A stretch of DNA of 64,000 nt from Alitta virens. Lineage: Eukaryota > Annelida > Polychaeta > Phyllodocida > Nereididae. The translations under genes were made by a program, and so were the position numbers. Below, piece by piece: positions 1-9,302 of this stretch. Under the pieces are notes generated by a model. That model had not been told where the DNA came from. It ran no database searches and saw only the letters and a program-made list of their open reading frames with translations. The stretch's first letter is position 1, and every line of letters begins with the position of its first letter. The stretch spans positions 53,104,329 to 53,168,328 of the forward strand of contig OW028573.1 of the NCBI GenBank assembly GCA_932294295.1, written 5' to 3'.

Positions 1-292
1 TGCTGCCTTCTCAGACGAATATCACGCTTAATATTTGGTCTATTTTCAATCTGAAATTCTGTGTGAAATAAGTATGAACTCTTCTATAATTCAATATTTA
101 TTTGACGCAAATCGGATTAATATTAATGGAGCAGCAGCCGCCACCAGACAACCGCCTTCTCAGGAGAATATCTCGCTTAATATTTGGTCTATTTTCAATC
201 CGAAAACACCGATGGAGTCAGTATGAATTATACTACAATTCCGTTTTATTTGACGAAAATCGGACTAATATTAGGGGAGCAGCAGCCTTTTA
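1..292 (+). repeat. 149-bp unit, two tandem copies
   Basis: Two copies of a unit starting GCCTTCTCAG (positions 5 and 154) and ending near GGAGCAGCAGCC. Key words are GCTTAATATTTGGTCTATTT, a TATGAA segment and TTTGACG-AAATCGG. The same unit, single or double and in either orientation, recurs near 29.3, 30.5, 31.1, 32.4, 34.9, 35.6 and 36.9 kb. It always sits at the inner edge of a Harbinger subterminal array, beside a TATATAC-like box. Confidence 0.85.
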
Positions 293-298
293 AAATAT

Positions 299-505
299 AC
301 TCCTGGAAGCTGCGAGTTACTCCTACTACTCGCCGGCTTACTCCTACAACTCGGCGAGTAACCCGTAGAACCCGCCGAGTCACCCGTAGAACCCGCCGAG
401 TCACCCGTAAAACCCGCCGAGGCACCCATAGAACCCGCCGAGGCACCAGTAGAACCCGCCGAGGCACCCGCGGCAGCCGGCGGGTAACCCGGCGGGTGCT
501 GCCCC
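299..505 (+). repeat. Subterminal array of ~21-bp units
   Basis: Tandem units of the form ACCCGTAGAACCCGCCGAGTC, about nine copies with drift. The core GGGT-ACCC is palindromic. Equivalent arrays flank both ends of the complete Harbinger element, so these are probable binding sites for the element's own MADF/Myb-like protein (inference). Confidence 0.8.
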
Positions 506-617
506 GCCCCTTTTGGCTGCCAGAACCGGTCGCCAAACCGGTGGAAAGAGCTGTTACATAACTATTACGTAATACTACGGGTTCACTACGGCAAAACCGG
601 CCTGTGTGACAGTGGCT

Positions 618-738
618 TAAGTTGGATGGCTGTTTCAACCTTCGTCTCATTGCCATGGTCCCTGCCTGTCCTAATTAGCCCAACTGGTGCAGAAATACAG
701 GACGTAAAGCCCTAATCACACACACACACACACACACA
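618..738 (+). mobile_element. SINE body, interrupted by the upstream element
   Basis: The non-tRNA body of the window's main SINE, from TAAGTTGGATGGCTG to AAAGCCCTAATC and a (CA)n tail. The tRNA-like head is missing because the Harbinger-type element ending at 617 is inserted exactly at the TAA of the SINE's GAGCC-TAA-GTTGG junction. The head should therefore lie beyond the left edge of the window. Confidence 0.85.
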
Positions 739-1239
739 TTTGCGGCAATATAATATCACATTCAGTTGTTACAAAGTGTGGTAAGTTAACAGTTTTACAC
801 AACAAGGGGATTTTGTTAACCTAACTTTGTCATCAGTACATAAAATGTATTTCTTGGGAGTTAAAACGTCTGAAGCCGTAGCATGTCATCTTACAGACTC
901 AAAAAACCATCACCACATCACGATCACATAATACAAGCAAATCCGGACCTGTGCAGCGGAAACACGTAACATGAGATACTTTTGCTTAATTGATTTTTCA
1001 TATATTTTTGCATGTATATATATATATATTACATGATATATAGATAAACACGGGTGTTAAAACTACAATGGTGGCAGCACTGTATAGTGTTATCACAGGT
1101 ACCACTGACGCCCTCTTCAGGAATGGCTAGTTTTGAAATGACATTTAGTACTAGATATTTCTCTGGGTTTGCTCATATACCATTTCAGCTGAACTAATCA
1201 GTTAAGATATTTCCACATAATTCAACATTATTTTTTAGT
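739..1239. other. Noncoding stretch
   Basis: AT-rich sequence with a short (TA)n run near 1016-1030. No coding exon, repeat match or regulatory signature recognised. Confidence 0.5.
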
Positions 1240-1453
1240 TTGACAGCTGAATCGGGCGGAGGCCTAGCTCAGAGGTAGCGCTCTGGGCTTCCAACCGCTG
1301 GGTCCCGATTCGATTCCCGGTCGAGCCTAAGTTGGATGGCTGTTTCATCCTTCGTCTCATTGCCATGGTCTCTGCCTGTCCTAATTAGCCTAATTGGTGC
1401 AGAAATACAGGACGTAAAGCCCTAATCACCCACCCACCCTTGACAGCTGAATC
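1240..1453 (+). mobile_element. tRNA-derived SINE with target-site duplication
   Basis: The SINE occupies 1254-1439. Its tRNA-like head has an A box (TAGCTCAGAGGTAGC) and a B box (GATTCGATTCCCGG region). The head is followed by a conserved body (AAGTTGGATGGCTG to AAAGCCCTAATC) and a short CACCCACCC tail. A 14-bp direct repeat, TTGACAGCTGAATC, flanks it at 1240-1253 and 1440-1453, as expected for LINE-mediated retroposition. The anticodon-loop region CTTCCAA resembles tRNA-Gly(UCC), but this is not a functional tRNA gene. Confidence 0.93.
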
Positions 1454-1548
1454 AGTGACACATGATATGGTGTTGTCATATGCGTAATTATACAGTAAGG
1501 AGATTTCATGTGAAGTCGACAAGAATGAAGGAAATTTACCATGTAATG

Positions 1549-1710
1549 TCTTCTTATTTGCTTGAAAATCCACTATTTGCAACTTTATCTGTTTAATGAG
1601 GAAATTCAAATTTTTGTGTACACAAAAACTGCTACAAGTAGGCCAGGGATGCATATCCTCATTAAACGTATCAAAGTTGCAAATAGTGGAGTTTCAAGCA
1701 AATCTGAAGA
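1549..1710. repeat. Imperfect inverted repeat, ~54-bp arms
   Basis: The arm at about 1549-1602 is repeated as its reverse complement at about 1656-1710. Both contain the core CCACTATTTGCAACTTT. The ~53-base spacer contains a second palindrome, TTTTTGTGTACACAAAAA. The right arm belongs to the reverse transcriptase fragment on the minus strand, so the structure is an inverted duplication within a retroelement remnant. Confidence 0.75.
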
Positions 1711-1902
1711 CATGACCTGGGAACCACTGGACCATTTCACATGGAATGTCCCTAGAAAATCTGTCATGGTATAGAACATTAAATAATGTAGGACCGAGTA
1801 ATGAGCCCCGTGGGACTCCTTTGTCATAAAATTTCCATACACTTGAACTCTTTCTTTTCGTTCAGAAATATAACTAAACATTAATTGTATGACTTGATTC
1901 AT
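1620..1902 (-). pseudogene. Non-LTR reverse transcriptase fragment
   Basis: On the minus strand one frame reads a segment like YISERKERVQVYGNFMTK. After a one-base frame change it continues with GVPRGSLLGPTLFNVLYHD, the diagnostic GVPQGS-LGPLLFNIFIND stretch of non-LTR reverse transcriptases. The frame change and stop codons show decay. The catalytic YADD region is not present here. It abuts the larger retrotransposon at 1905-4440 but is a separate, inverted-duplicated piece. Confidence 0.75.
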
Positions 1903-2089
1903 TATAAAGATAAGATAGATAAAATTTTATTTAAAGTCGGTGGTGATACAAATAACAATAGAACAAGCTATAAAAGCTTTTTGCCGACAGAAAATTGTGA
2001 CAAAAAACAAGGTGAAATATTTACAAATGAATAGATGAGAAATAAATAGATGAGTTGGTAACATTGTGTAAAAATAAATTAAATTTTAC

Positions 2090-2566
2090 AGGCTGTTTCT
2101 TTTACATAAAATGCAGTTGCCACATTGACATGTACTTAGAACATTGCTACTTCTTAACGAATTGGGTTCTTTACATTGATAGGTAAAGCATTCCACACCA
2201 GAGGACCTTGATAAGCAATTGAACGCATGCCAAATTGGACTGTATTGTATACTGATTTGATTTATTTGAAGTTATCCCTCATATCATATGGAGTGACTTG
2301 TCTAGTAAAGAAGGGATTTTCCATTGGAGGTGCCATATCGTAAAGCACTTTGTAAACAAATTCAGCTAGATTAATTTTACGTGTAACATATAACATTCTT
2401 TTACCTGTCTTTAACAGTAAGTCATCATAGGGGCTATCGTAGTCATTGCAGATGAGTCTTATCGCTCTTCCATTTAGTTTTTCAAGTTTTTTATCCTGCC
2501 TATTGTAAAAGAATTATAGACAGTTGAGCAATAAACAAAGTTTGAAGCTACAAAAGATTCATAGAT
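2090..2566 (-). pseudogene. Retrotransposon C-terminal domain remnant
   Basis: After the TGA at the end of the palm block, the minus strand reads IYESFVASNFVYCSTVYNSF. A frame change follows, then KKLEKLNGRAIRLICNDYDS, later TPYDMRDNFKQ and IAYQGPLVWNALPINVKN. This order is typical of the C-terminal region in the Jockey/CR1 group. The sequence carries at least one stop and one frameshift. Confidence 0.7.
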
Positions 2567-3079
2567 TCAGAGTTTACTTGTATAGTCAAGGTTTTTACAT
2601 AGCCTCTGTAGGGCATTTATCTGCCGAGCTGCTTTTTTACAGATACATGGTTGTGATACATTCTCTTTGCTAAGGCAGATGGCCTGAAATTTAGATGGGT
2701 TGGCTTTCATGAAGTTCACATCAAACCATCTCATTGCTTGTTGAGAGGCTTGTTCTAATGTGCTTTTAATTATAGATGGGTTACTGTGTGAGAAAGACAG
2801 TGTGTTGTCATCAGCATAATTATATACATTGCATGTGCTTTGCAGATCATACAAAAAGTCATTTATAAAAATATTAAACAGAATAGTACCCATGAGAGAT
2901 CCCTGGGACACACTTGTTTTAAGGTTGAGCCATTCACGTTTAATGTTACCTAATTTTACAGCTTGTTTTCTATTCCTTAAGTAATTAAGTATAAGTTTAC
3001 ATGATTTGATTGATACACCACAGGCATTTAACTTTGCTATTAATAGTCCATGAGGTAAGCAATCAAAAGCCTTTGACAA
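2567..3079 (-). pseudogene. Reverse transcriptase, palm domain
   Basis: The frame holds SKAFDCLPHGLLIAKL (motif A, first catalytic Asp), VSQGSLMGTILFNIFIND (motif B) and YNYADDNTLSF (motif C, the catalytic DD pair). The catalytic residues survive even though the surrounding polyprotein is broken. The frame ends at a TGA just after NLDYTSKL; downstream sequence still resembles the family (IYESFVASNFVYCSTVYNSF). Confidence 0.88.
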
Positions 3080-3096
3080 ATCTATTAGAATGCATC

Positions 3097-3480
3097 CTAC
3101 ATGGTGGTTATTTCAAGTGCTTTTCTCCAATTTTCAACACATTTTACCAAGACATTGCTGCAACTATAGGATTTTCTATAAGCTGACAGATCTGTGGATA
3201 AGGAAGAGGAGATGAAACCGAGTAGTTGATCACACATGATCCCTTCAAATACTTTGGAAGTTGATGTTAATACACTTAGGGGCCTATAATTTTCTTTTGC
3301 TAATTGGTCAGATTTTTTATACAAAGGAGTTACTTCAGCTCTCTTTGTATAGTCAGGGTATTTATTTTGGCTAATGCTATTGTTAATGATTGGTTTGAGA
3401 GAGTGACTTATGTGTTCAGCTCCTAATTTGAGGAATTTTGGAGATATGTTATCAAATCCACTTGCTTTATTTGTCTGCAT
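3097..3480 (-). pseudogene. Reverse transcriptase, N-terminal part
   Basis: The 127-aa frame shows KASGFDNISPKFLK, AEVTPLYKKSD, NYRPLSVLTSTSKVFE and a fingers segment ending in SCSNVLVKCVENWRKAL. These are conserved early RT motifs. It continues into the palm block at 3079 after a short interruption. Confidence 0.85.
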
Positions 3481-3531
3481 AAGTTTAAGTTTCTTTTCAG
3501 TGATTGTTTGAGTTACTTGTTTGAAATCAAA

Positions 3532-4002
3532 TTATTGATCATAGCTGACCTTCTCTGTGATTGATTTCACACTTGGATGATCTTTATAATGGGCAATGAC
3601 CTGATCAGCTGACATATTGTTTATGGTATCAGATTCACAAAGGTCTTGGGTAACATCGATATAATATTCATTGAATACATTACATACATCGTTTGGGTTA
3701 CTGATTAAAGAGTTATTTTCATAGAGTGTTATGTTTTGGTTATTTGTTTTAACATTATTAGTCATGAAGGGTTTAATAGTTTCCCAGAAATTTTTTCCTT
3801 TATTGTTACCAGTATGAAATTTATCTTGAAAGTATTTTTGTATGGATGATTTCTTTAATTTATTAACTAAGTTTCTCTGTTTCTTGAACCTTTCCCAGTT
3901 TTGCTGGGTATTAATTCTGTGATATTTTCTTCGAAGTGCACCTTTGACATTGATAGCTTTTCTGAGATTGTCATTCATATAAGGCAGCTGTTTTAGGGTC
4001 AC
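3532..4002 (-). pseudogene. Linker region between endonuclease and RT
   Basis: A 156-aa frame rich in Lys, Asn and Gln, with YMNDNLRKAI, WERFKKQRN and KGKNFWETIKPF. This is the typical inter-domain region of Jockey/CR1-group polyproteins (the FW-TIKPF stretch is characteristic). It is separated from its neighbours by stop codons and short frame changes. Confidence 0.7.
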
Positions 4003-4041
4003 AATCTTTTGTTTCTTGGGCGCATTGTTATCTACAACATT

Positions 4042-4407
4042 TTAGAGTAAGCTATTATGAAACCAGATTTGATCATCGACATCACTGAATACTTGTGACA
4101 CATGAAAAGGGGCTTCAAGTAAGTCTTGTTTGTATGTTTCTTCTTCAAAAATCTTAAATGATCTGTAGTAGATCAGTTTTGGCTCACTAGTTGGGTATTT
4201 GATTTTGGTTGCTGTGCTAATATAATTATAAAAATCGCTTATGCCTAGTGGTAGGTTTATGGGTGCAGATAATGATTTTGAACAATTTGTTAGTATGACA
4301 TCTATTAAAGAAGGATTGTTTGTACTTTTAAAACAGGTTGGGCCTTTCACAATTTGCTTGAGGTCATATACATCACATGCTTGTGTTAACTGATTTGGAT
4401 TTTGCAT
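4042..4407 (-). pseudogene. Endonuclease C-terminal part of the retrotransposon
   Basis: The 121-aa frame contains IVKGPTCFKS, PSLIDVILTN and GISDFYNYI. These match the late motifs of the apurinic-endonuclease domain in this retrotransposon group, where the last is usually SDH(N) or SDFHN; here the histidine position reads Y. The catalytic N-terminal motifs are absent. The start codon of the open frame is not meaningful because the domain is truncated upstream. Confidence 0.75.
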
Positions 4408-4424
4408 AAAATAACGATATCCTC

Positions 4425-4616
4425 TTATTTTTGCAATAAAACTCCATTGGGAATAACATCGAAAGCTTTGCTTAGATGCATTAGGAGTGCTCCTACATAT
4501 TTACCTTCATCCAAAGCTAGCTTTATGTCTTCAACTGCTTTGTTTAGTACACTAAGAGTGCCCAGAGGTAGTATCATATATTTACAGTATAGTAATATCA
4601 TATTTAATAAGTACAA
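4425..4616 (-). pseudogene. Second RT fragment joined out of order
   Basis: The frame contains ALDEGKYVGALLMHLSKAFD and VIPNGVLLQK, a motif A segment from a related reverse transcriptase. It lies 5' of the endonuclease piece of the neighbouring element, which is the wrong order for one element, so it comes from a different copy. The join is near 4425-4440. Confidence 0.75.
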
Positions 4617-5031
4617 TATTTTAATGTTATATATTAATGAACTATGACTGAATAGTTCAGGAAATAGAACTTAAGCAAGCCAGCTTAAAGGCCACTTAAA
4701 TGTCACCACTTAAGAATGTTAACTTAAATGTACATAAGGGGTTGTGACCATTGTCCACCTCAAGGCACAAGCCAATAGACACAGGCCATGTATATGTGCA
4801 CTGAAGTAGAAAGAACCAATAGGAAACTGACCCCTGGAAAAAGGGGCTTTCATATACTATTGTAACAGTGACTTTAATCAGTTTGCTAGCTGGAGCTGAG
4901 CTTGACTGTTGTATTGAAACATTGTCTATGCATTACCTTGACATTACATATATGTTGGATTAAAAGCCACCCTCTCTTGCAAAGTTACACTCTGTGTTAT
5001 ATGAGTTATTCCTCAACTATAAGACATAACA
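4617..5031. other. Noncoding stretch, weakly LTR-like
   Basis: No coding sequence. From 4717 (TGTTA) to 5031 (TAACA) the segment has short inverted ends and a TATA-like CATATACTATTG near 4852. It was considered as a solo LTR, but no target-site duplication or internal region was found. Confidence 0.25.
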
Positions 5032-5344
5032 GTAGTGCTCTGCGCTTCCAACTGCTGAGTCCCGGGTTTGATTCCCGGTCGAGCCTAAGTTGGATGGCTG
5101 TTTCATCCTTCGTCTCATTGCCATGGTCTCTGCCTGTCCTAATTAGCCCAACTGGTGCAGAAATACAGGACGTAAAGCCCTAATCACCCACCCACCCCAC
5201 CCGGGTTCGATTCCCGATCGAGCCTAAGTTGGATGGTTGTTTCATCCTTCGTCTCATTGCCATGGTCTCTGCCTGTCTTAATTAGCCCAACTGGTGCAGA
5301 AATACAGGATGTAGAGCCCTAATCACCCACCCACCCCACCCACC
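5032..5344 (+). mobile_element. Two partial SINE copies in tandem
   Basis: The first copy (5032-5198) starts inside the tRNA-like head at GTAGTGCTCTGCGC and runs through the body to CACCCACCCACCC. The second (5199-5344) starts at the B box (GGGTTCGATTCCCG) and repeats the whole body and a CACCCACC tail. The truncated second head suggests unequal exchange or template switching at the tail/B-box boundary. Confidence 0.88.
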
Positions 5345-5640
5345 ATGGGCAAAACTCATTGGGAAAACAATGCGGAATATTCTTTTTATGAAAAATGCGA
5401 CGTAATAAATTAAAAATACCTGTCGGGTGGATTGACAAAGTGGGATTCTGCAAAAAGATGATCACTGCAGACCCTTCATGACTTAAGCGCCTCTTGTCCC
5501 AGTCCGGCCAGGTCAGCTCTTCTCAAATTCTGGACCCATTCAGCACATCTGCCATAGACAAGAAAAAGTTATAGTCAGATTTACAACAATCAGAACATTA
5601 ATTTTACCATTCACAAGGGACATCTGCAGACTGCACAACA
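5345..5640. other. Noncoding stretch
   Basis: Nothing recognised; sequence between the SINE pair and the candidate promoter of the phosphatase gene. Confidence 0.4.
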
Positions 5641-5880
5641 ACCTGATCAAAATATTAACCGGCAAAAAGCCGGTTTGACGTCTGCACCTCGCCATGTTGA
5701 CAGCATTCAAGGCATTCCTGACAACGTTCTCCTAATAAGAATGGCGGCCGGCGCTTAACCAATGACAATGCTTGTCAAAGGAAGTTGCGTCTCTCTGTCT
5801 TCTCTCTGATAAGATGTTGGTGTTCGGGTGTGGCAATGTTTTTTGAGCTGATTTCGGCAGATTTTAAAATTGTTTTTTTT
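5640..5880 (+). promoter_or_regulatory. Candidate promoter of the phosphatase gene
   Basis: A local CpG-containing stretch in an AT-rich background. It holds AAGAATGGCGGCCGG near 5738 (resembling a YY1 site), a CCAAT box at about 5759, then a pyrimidine-rich tract (GTCTCTCTGTCTTCTCTCTG, about 5788-5808) suited to an initiator. It lies ~850 bases upstream of the coding start, with a good splice acceptor at 6366 between them (TTTTTTCATATTTAG). This suggests a noncoding first exon. No donor was identified with confidence. Confidence 0.35.
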
Positions 5881-6625
5881 CAATGAATGTTCGATAAAGT
5901 GATTTCAGTGGCCAGTTGAGAACTATTCTCTCTGCCTTCACTAACAAATACCTGGTTGGTTGTAGAACTGATTGACTCTGTATGTAACAGCATCACTCAA
6001 AGAGTCGGATCTTTTGCCTTTAGTTTTGCCAATCAGCCTGATGTTAAAGAGATATGTGCTTTATTTTATTGAATAAACCTTTAGGTTTCTGTTTCCTATG
6101 GTGAAGTGCACTGGAGTGCGATAAATCAAAAATTGCACATGCCTCTGCATAGGACTTTGGTGACCTTGAGATCATATACCAATCTAAAGATTTTGTAATT
6201 TTCATAGACAGGCATAATCAGTTTAGCAATCATTAATATTTTTTTTTATTAATTTGCCTAGGTATATTTGACCACCTCAATGCTTAGCCCTGTTTTAAGC
6301 AACTGAACATCGTTCGAGAAGATGCATATCTTTGGTATGTTGAAAGATTTATTTTTTCATATTTAGCTGATACGAACATGTGTGGCAATGTATATATATA
6401 TATATATCGAATATCCATACATATTCATAAATGTTTGGAGGAGTTCCACACTTGGATGATCACATCGGCCGTCATGCTCCACTGGCTTCATGGTTCCATG
6501 CACTGGGTTCACCTCAGACTAGCACTGGTGGTGAATGTTGTTGTGTTGATAGTTTCGGACGTGGAAGCAGTACGATTAACATGGTTAAATGATGTGATAC
6601 CAGGTATTGCTGGTCCACAACAGTC
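5881..6625 (+). other. Probable 5' intron and 5' UTR
   Basis: The stretch between the candidate promoter and the coding ATG. A polypyrimidine tract and AG at about 6345-6366 could begin the exon that carries the start codon. A (TA)n run lies at about 6389-6407. Several upstream ATGs occur, so the exact 5' UTR is uncertain. Confidence 0.35.
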
Positions 6626-6704
6626 ATGGCAGTATTGAAGTGCAGACCCCAGGCTCTGACCTTGGTTGCAGTGGTGGTATCTCCTTTGGTAATGTTGTTC
6701 TATG
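6626..6704 (+). CDS. PXYLP1: PXYLP1-like coding exon 1
   Basis: Codes for 26 residues plus one base, from MAVLKCRPQ through the hydrophobic anchor to LFY. It ends TATG|GTGAGT, a strong donor. The ATG is chosen because it opens directly onto the basic tail plus membrane anchor expected for this family. Confidence 0.85.
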
Positions 6705-8889
6705 GTGAGTAATTATACCATACGGGCATGTTCAACTGTATATTATTAATAATTCATCAATTAAAATAATGTACAAGGCGTGCCTAACAAGAGGGAGAAC
6801 ACATGCACTCAGTCATTGGAAGAGACGGCATGTGGTGTTAGAAGGCAACACGTATATTATGAATATACTCAGGAAATTGATATATGATTTAGCATCAATG
6901 TATTTTACGTTACTGTATTATAAACTGGAGACCTGGAACTTTCGGATCCAATTGTATATTGTAATTTATATCAATATTAAGACAACCCCGTTCATAGTCA
7001 ATTATATAACATAACATTTGGTAGTGCAGAGTATTATTAGTTTGATTAATCCACTGGTCCTTTCCTTGCAGCTTTTAATGCAGAACGTCAGGATAACTTC
7101 TGTCATTCCATCACTCGTTATAATGAACAATTCCAGGCCATATCTTATTACTGTAACTTCATTGATGCGCCTTTGACCGGCAGAGAAGGTTAGTGCATTA
7201 TACCTGAACCATGCTGCTTAAGCCAAAGTAATCAAATATAAAGAATGCTTATAAGAAAATGATTAATATCAGACTGACTACAGTTCAGTTCATTTTTATT
7301 TTACTAATCATCACATGTTGACAAAAAAAAATGAATATGTATGATTGTGATTATGAGAGGGAGTTGTGTATTCGAAGACACTGTTGTATCGCTTATGGAA
7401 TACACAACCTTGGTCTTAGGAACACAGGCAGATATTTACTAGGATTAGTTACTTGTAAGTTTCACAAAAAGATACCACACCAGTTGCATTATGTTTATAT
7501 TTCTGGATATTCATGATATGCCACAGCACCATGCATATAACATGCCACGTCGGCTCTTTAGTCGACTTCAGACATCATTGATCCGACGTTGACCCGATCT
7601 TGCATGCTATTTTTGCAGTGATGCCAATATATACTTAAGATACTGTATATATTTTTTCAGGAGACGTACAGTTAGATGGATATAATTTGGAGCAGATCCA
7701 AGTGGCCATAAGACATGGAGACCGCGCTGGAATACACATTTTGCCCAATTACGTAAGACCCCAGTTGTCATGTCAATTCAGCAACTACCCTCATCTATTC
7801 CCTGTCACTCCTGGCCTTGACAAGTTGCTGGAGACAATGAAGCACAATGAGGACCTGAAAGGCTCCCTCCCGACTTCTTTGCAAAGTTTTAGTCTTTACC
7901 CCTTCCTAGATTTATGCACTCCTGGGCAACTGACTCCAACAGGCATGGCCCAACATGTCAAGAATGGTGCTTTCCTCCAAGACAGGTACAAAAAGTGGGG
8001 TCTGTTCAACAGCCAAAGTAGCAGCAGTCATAAAACTGTCAAATTAGTCAGCACGAGTTATGAGAGGACGTTCCAGAGTGGCCTAGCTTTTCTATATGGA
8101 CTTCAATCCGAATTAAATCTATCTAAAATTGAAGTACAGGCTTCTTTGAATAGTAATATGTGTTCTGAGGAATCAAAACGTTCCAGAATTCCGTGTGTTT
8201 GTGAGGCTGTGCAGAGTTATGATGGCTACACCTCTCAGACATATGGCCTAACATTTGCTGATGTGGTGAAGGAAGAAGCACCTTACAACCAGATTGCAGT
8301 GGCTTTTAATGTAGAAAAAGATAAAATACCCAGCACACAAAGCCTCATTGATATTGGGATGATCCACATGTGTCACATTTTGCCTTTACCCGGAAGCCCT
8401 GGCAAATGTATGGAAATAAGCTCTTTGAAACATGTCGTAGATGAAGCTAATGGACATGGTAGGGCTCACTCAAAACATGGTATTTTTCCATCTATTGCTA
8501 AGTCACGCATGCTTCCCTTAATTGACCAAATTTATACTAGCATGGCAGCTTTTAGCAAGGGTGAAGCTGCTCAAAAAGTTGTTTTGTATTCTGGTCATGA
8601 CACTACTCTGGACCCTTTACTTGTTGCACTAAATATCAGCACTGGGGAATGGCCCATGTATGCATCAAGGCTTGTAATAGAATTGTACAGTAATAAAGAA
8701 GCTACCGCTGAAAACAAATCATATTTCTTTAGAATATTGTACAATGGTGAAGACCGGACTTCAGACGCTATCAATTGCCAAAAATCAATCAGACATGGAC
8801 TTTGTCCTTTGAAGGTACTGGATGACTTTCTGGAAATGTCCAGTAAATCTTGTGATAACCCTCAAGAAACTGTGATGGAAAAAGTGTAG
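6626..8889 (+). CDS. PXYLP1: 2-phosphoxylose phosphatase 1 (PXYLP1-like)
   Basis: Three coding exons (6626-6704, 7072-7188, 7661-8889) join in frame through two phase-1 GT-AG introns to give 474 aa, close to the 480 aa of the vertebrate protein. Residues 10-26 form a hydrophobic signal anchor after a short basic tail, as in Golgi type II membrane enzymes. The histidine acid phosphatase signature RHGDR is at 83-87 (nucleophile H84), and the C-terminal HD pair is H378-D379 in SGHDTTL. Family-specific stretches include YYCNFID, LTPTGMAQHVKNG, FQSGLAFLYGL and FFRILYNGEDRT. The known enzyme removes the 2-phosphate from xylose in the proteoglycan linker, allowing glycosaminoglycan chains to extend. 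The motif reads RHGDRAG, without the RxP proline of classic acid phosphatases. The reading frame is undamaged, so the gene is probably functional. Confidence 0.92.
7072..7188 (+). CDS. PXYLP1: PXYLP1-like coding exon 2
   Basis: The acceptor is TTTCCTTGCAG at 7061-7071 and the donor is GAAG|GTTAGT. The exon reads from AFNAERQDNFCH to APLTGRE and includes the YYCNF segment that matches the start of the conserved lumenal region. Intron 2 (7189-7660) shows nothing else of note. Confidence 0.88.
7661..8889 (+). CDS. PXYLP1: PXYLP1-like coding exon 3 (catalytic domain)
   Basis: The acceptor is ATTTTTTCAG at 7651-7660. The exon encodes residues 66-474, the complete histidine phosphatase domain, without interruption. 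The stop is TAG at 8887-8889. Residues upstream of the RHGDR motif (GDVQLDGYNLEQIQVAI) are needed for the domain's first strand and are read only if the exon is joined at 7661. Confidence 0.93.
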
Positions 8890-9302
8890 TACCTGTTGTT
8901 ACAATATATGAAGAGACCATGAACTAACTATTAATCAAATGGTCACGGGTTTTATTACAAATGTATACATTGTCTTGTATTGCAGACCTTTTTGTACATA
9001 GAAATTTTGACGTTACACAATGTCCTTTGCTGGGCTATCAAATTTAAAATTTATTTCAACTTCCATGTCCGGTGAAAGTGAAACAAGGATGTCTGCATGA
9101 AAGATATAGGGCTGCGTCTCAATGTCATATGTAAGTTACTGTCTTGTTTGTAATTTGTGATTTTCTGTTACTGTTACATAGTTATATTATATTAGAATAT
9201 GCTTTTTGTTGTAATTTGTATACAAAGCATGGAACAGTGCAGTGTGGATGATTTCTTTGCTGATAAAGGGAAGTATCTCACCATGTAGCTGAAATAAATA
9301 AA
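8890..9302 (+). other. 3' UTR and polyadenylation signals of PXYLP1-like
   Basis: AT-rich sequence ending in overlapping AATAAA hexamers at 9293-9298 and 9297-9302. This gives a 3' UTR of about 420 bases. Confidence 0.65.

Larger units (their letters stand above)
1..617 (-). mobile_element. Harbinger-type non-coding element, T1 end (partial)
   Basis: The element begins outside the window and ends at 617 with GTGACAGTGGCT, followed by TAA at 618-620. Its last ~60 bases are the inverted form of the tip of the complete Harbinger element at 19573: a TATTACGTAATACTACGGG block, then GTTCACTACGG. Just inside lies the T1-specific stretch, a CTGCC-AGAACCGGTCGCC block followed by paired GTAGAACCC units. 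This is the end type found on the transposase side of the complete element, so this copy lies in the opposite orientation. No coding capacity is visible; the open frames here are translations of the arrays. The tip is closer to the complete element (GTGTGACA) than to the elements at 28.8-37.4 kb (CTATGTGAGA). Confidence 0.8.
1905..4440 (-). mobile_element. Jockey/CR1-group non-LTR retrotransposon, decayed
   Basis: Read on the minus strand, the pieces lie in normal order: the C-terminal part of an endonuclease domain (4407-4042), a basic linker (4002-3532), the reverse transcriptase (3480-2567) and a C-terminal domain (to about 2090). About 190 bases of 3' noncoding sequence follow. Stops and frame changes separate each block, so no intact protein can be made. 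The 5' part of the endonuclease is missing; at about 4425-4440 the element joins a piece of another retrotransposon. Assignment to the Jockey/CR1 group rests on the domain order and the NYADDNT active-site context; a finer clade call needs a phylogeny. Confidence 0.85.

Noticed and set aside
184..656. Arg/Thr-rich frames on both strands (and similar ones at 19.6, 23.2, 30.9, 34.5 and 37.1 kb)
   Set aside because: They are translations of the Harbinger subterminal arrays and change length with unit number; no gene signals.
1254..1330. tRNA genes (heads of all SINE copies)
   Set aside because: The cloverleaf is imperfect, each head continues into the SINE body, and copies are flanked by target-site duplications. 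They are SINE heads, not tRNA genes.
4717..5031. Solo LTR
   Set aside because: TGTTA...TAACA ends and a weak TATA-like word are present, but there is no target-site duplication or second copy in the window.
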